DNA from: Atopobacter phocae ATCC BAA-285 | GTDB taxonomy: Bacteria > Bacillota > Bacilli > Lactobacillales > Aerococcaceae | Direction: 5' to 3' | DNA length: 64,000 nt | Assembly: GCF_000526675.1 (NCBI RefSeq) | Contig: NZ_JAGN01000003.1 | Span: 1-64,000, forward strand | Shown here: one piece after another, positions 62,545 to 64,000 of the stretch | Numbering within the stretch: the stretch's first letter is position 1 | How the letters are laid out: every line of letters begins with the position of its first letter | The notes under the pieces: model-generated | Seen by the model: the letters and a program-made list of their open reading frames with translations, nothing else | Told to the model about the DNA's origin: nothing | The model's database searches: none | Translations under genes and position numbers: made by a program

Positions 62545-63174
62545 TTATTTAAATGATGTTAAGCGTTCAGCATCTAATCGCATGGATTCATATCCTTTAT
62601 CAATGGCTCGACCAATCGATAAAATCAATACTGGAACATAACGAGTTGAATCTAGACCAAATGTTTCTGCTAAATTATCTTCGATAAATCCACCAATCGC
62701 ATTAGTATCATAGCCATGATGACGAGCCACTAGCATCATTTGCATAGCGAATAAACTACTATCAATTTTAACAACATCATTAATTTTTTCTCGTGTTAAA
62801 TTTTGATAAATAGGAATAATTGCTTCCATTTGCTTATCACGCATTTCTTGAGACATGGTTCCTGCATCAACTGCTGCATTATAAATTTCTTCTGCATATT
62901 CAACACTTTCCATATCACCGAATATTAAAAGCATCGCTGAAGATGTGTCATTTTGACGTGTATTAAATCGAATAAATGGTTTTAATTTTTCTTTTCCTTC
63001 AGGTGTATCTACAACAACAAAACGCCAAGGTTGCAAATTCATTGAAGAAGGTGCTTTTACCGCTTCATTAATCATTTCTAGCATTTCTTGTCGTTCAATC
63101 TTTATTGATTCATCATACACGCGAATCGATCGTCGATTGAAGACGACATCTGAGAAATTGTTATTTTTCATCAT
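62545..63174 (-). CDS. Nitroreductase family protein
   Basis: 209 residues. An FMN-dependent NAD(P)H oxidoreductase fold: FNRRSIRVYDES at the start (RRSxR FMN-phosphate site), PSSMNLQPWRFVVVD and a late GGFIED near the loop that binds the isoalloxazine. The natural substrate is unknown; quinones or nitro compounds are typical in vitro. Two ATGs (63174, 63171) follow GGAGG. It is convergent with the ATPase. Confidence 0.92.
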   Translation of the reverse strand: MMKNNNFSDVVFNRRSIRVYDESIKIERQEMLEMINEAVKAPSSMNLQPWRFVVVDTPEGKEKLKPFIRFNTRQNDTSSAMLLIFGDMESVEYAEEIYNAAVDAGTMSQEMRDKQMEAIIPIYQNLTREKINDVVKIDSSLFAMQMMLVARHHGYDTNAIGGFIEDNLAETFGLDSTRYVPVLILSIGRAIDKGYESMRLDAERLTSFK

Positions 63175-63282
63175 TATACCTCCACTGAATAAACAGGTTT
63201 CCAGTTGGTTATAGACTTATCCAACTGATATCAATATAAAGTGATTCATTCAGTGAGTCAAACAAAGCGCTCGTTTCTTTTG

Positions 63283-63999
63283 TTAGTGATTTTCAATCAT
63301 CTGTTCATATATTTGTTTTAGTTGCGTGCCAATCTCATTTAAATCATTTTTCTGAATGAGTTGATAACTTTGTTCCACACGTTTTTTTGTTTGAGTAGGG
63401 TTACTTTTAATTGATAAAATAGCTTGTTTAAAATCTTCTACTTGTTTGCCTTTTAACACATGCTCATTATCTATGAACCACTCACGATAAATAGGTATAT
63501 CACGAACGATTGTTGGGACTTTCAATGCTAGTGCTTCAAGTAAAACGATACCCTCAGTCTCTTCTTGTGTCAGAAAAACAAACGCATCACATCCAACATA
63601 CGCTTCTCTTAACTCACTTGCAGGAACATATCCTGGAAAAATAGCATTATCTGGCGCTGTTTTAATTGCTTGTCTTACATGACTAGGTATTTGCCATAAT
63701 GGTGTTTCACCAAACCAAATGAAAGTCACTTCCGGCATCGATTGTGCTAGTTTAATCCAATCTAAAATCCCTTTTCGCTCAATCCACATACCTACAGAGA
63801 TGATTACTGGTTGATCAGCATTCAGGTGATATTTTTTGCGAAAAGCATGAGGATCAATTTTATCACGATTATATAATTTTAAATTGATTCCATTAGACAC
63901 AACATAAACCGGTGGCATATCGCCGTAGCTTTCGATGAGCGCTTTGGAATAGGGAGTGGGCGTGATAATTGCATTGCCAGATTGATACGCATAAATCAG
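63283..63999 (-). CDS. GT4-family glycosyltransferase, C-terminal part (5' part outside window)
   Basis: The frame is open to the right edge; the first in-window Met (63918) is internal, because the preceding codons (AIITPTPYSKALIESYGDM) are typical GT-B sequence. The donor-sugar half is visible: VISVGMWIERKG, FPGYVPASELREAYVGCDAFVF, then the EX7E motif in EETEGIVLLEALALKVP, and VRDIPIYREWF. The EETEG stretch and the RDIPIY ending are what I recall from Gram-positive glycolipid synthases (CpoA-like glycosyl-diacylglycerol transferases). It could equally act on another lipid-linked acceptor. The N-terminal half is not in the window. Confidence 0.88.
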   Translation of the reverse strand: MIYAYQSGNAIITPTPYSKALIESYGDMPPVYVVSNGINLKLYNRDKIDPHAFRKKYHLNADQPVIISVGMWIERKGILDWIKLAQSMPEVTFIWFGETPLWQIPSHVRQAIKTAPDNAIFPGYVPASELREAYVGCDAFVFLTQEETEGIVLLEALALKVPTIVRDIPIYREWFIDNEHVLKGKQVEDFKQAILSIKSNPTQTKKRVEQSYQLIQKNDLNEIGTQLKQIYEQMIENH

Positions 64000-64000
64000 C

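Noticed and set aside
21017-63174. Same first seven residues (MMKNNNF) in the OafA-like protein and the nitroreductase
   Set aside because: The similarity ends after a few AT-rich codons; coincidence is the simplest reading and no longer repeat is shared.
1-64000. CRISPR arrays, insertion sequences, prophage or integrative elements
   Set aside because: I saw no regularly spaced repeats, transposase, integrase or phage genes. The lone tRNA-Arg is followed by a normal terminator and housekeeping genes, not by an attachment-site duplication.

Overview
The window comes from the chromosome of a low-GC Gram-positive bacterium, most likely a member of the Lactobacillales (Aerococcaceae/Carnobacteriaceae-like; the genus cannot be fixed from the sequence alone). 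The evidence is the AT-rich sequence with strong Shine-Dalgarno sites, a B-type (Bacillus-type) RNase P RNA in the order gpsB-rnpB-THUMP methyltransferase, T-box leaders on aminoacyl-tRNA synthetase operons, a GpsB/LexA/YneF/YnzC complement, a DUF3013-prmA-rsmE-rel-dtd cluster, and no sporulation genes. Most of the window is core housekeeping sequence. I see no CRISPR array, insertion sequence or prophage.

Layout. 1-3021: the left edge cuts a secreted thioester/Cna-B adhesin, followed by a TetR regulator with a DUF4300-type lipoprotein. 3187-12686: a MurE-type ligase, a small membrane protein, a SWIM-SNF2 helicase, a PlsC acyltransferase and a heterodimeric ABC exporter. 12843-16309: yneF, transketolase, a YnzC-like protein, and lexA with an SOS box placed on its promoter. 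16372-31820: a long leftward series of closely packed genes (yqeY, phoH, ybeY, dgkA, era, recO, then a glycine T-box, a 79-residue unknown, glyQ, glyS, obgE, an OafA/SGNH acyltransferase, rnz, an SDR, recJ, apt) that ends at a strong terminator shared with lexA. 31989-39219: rpsU, ATP-dependent PEP carboxykinase with a cre-like site on its promoter, birA-bioY, a 368-residue unknown, a Zur-type repressor, a PEP synthase/PPDK regulatory kinase-phosphorylase, and endonuclease IV. 39306-49388: hisS-aspS under a histidine T-box, an SH3b cell-wall amidase, and the DUF3013-prmA-rsmE-rel-dtd operon. 49666-54643: gpsB, rnpB, a THUMP methyltransferase, a YeiH transporter, an RNase H-like protein with an unknown partner, a DUF2187-like protein and tRNA-Arg(TCT). 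54799-64000: phosphoglycerate-mutase-like phosphatase, smpB, rnr, est, secG, rplY/ctc, a P1B-4 metal-efflux ATPase behind a perfect Fur box, a nitroreductase, and a glycolipid-type glycosyltransferase cut by the right edge.

How the genes fit together. The centre is translation, ribosome assembly and stringent-response machinery (era, ybeY, obgE, rel, prmA, rsmE, rnz, rnr, smpB, synthetases). It is interleaved with envelope genes (dgkA, plsC, OafA-like, MurE-like, amidase, gpsB, GT4). Regulation visible in the DNA includes an SOS box, a CcpA-type cre, a Fur box, two T-boxes and many bidirectional terminators. Boundaries, promoters and binding sites were read by eye and no search was run; family names rest on remembered motifs and gene order.
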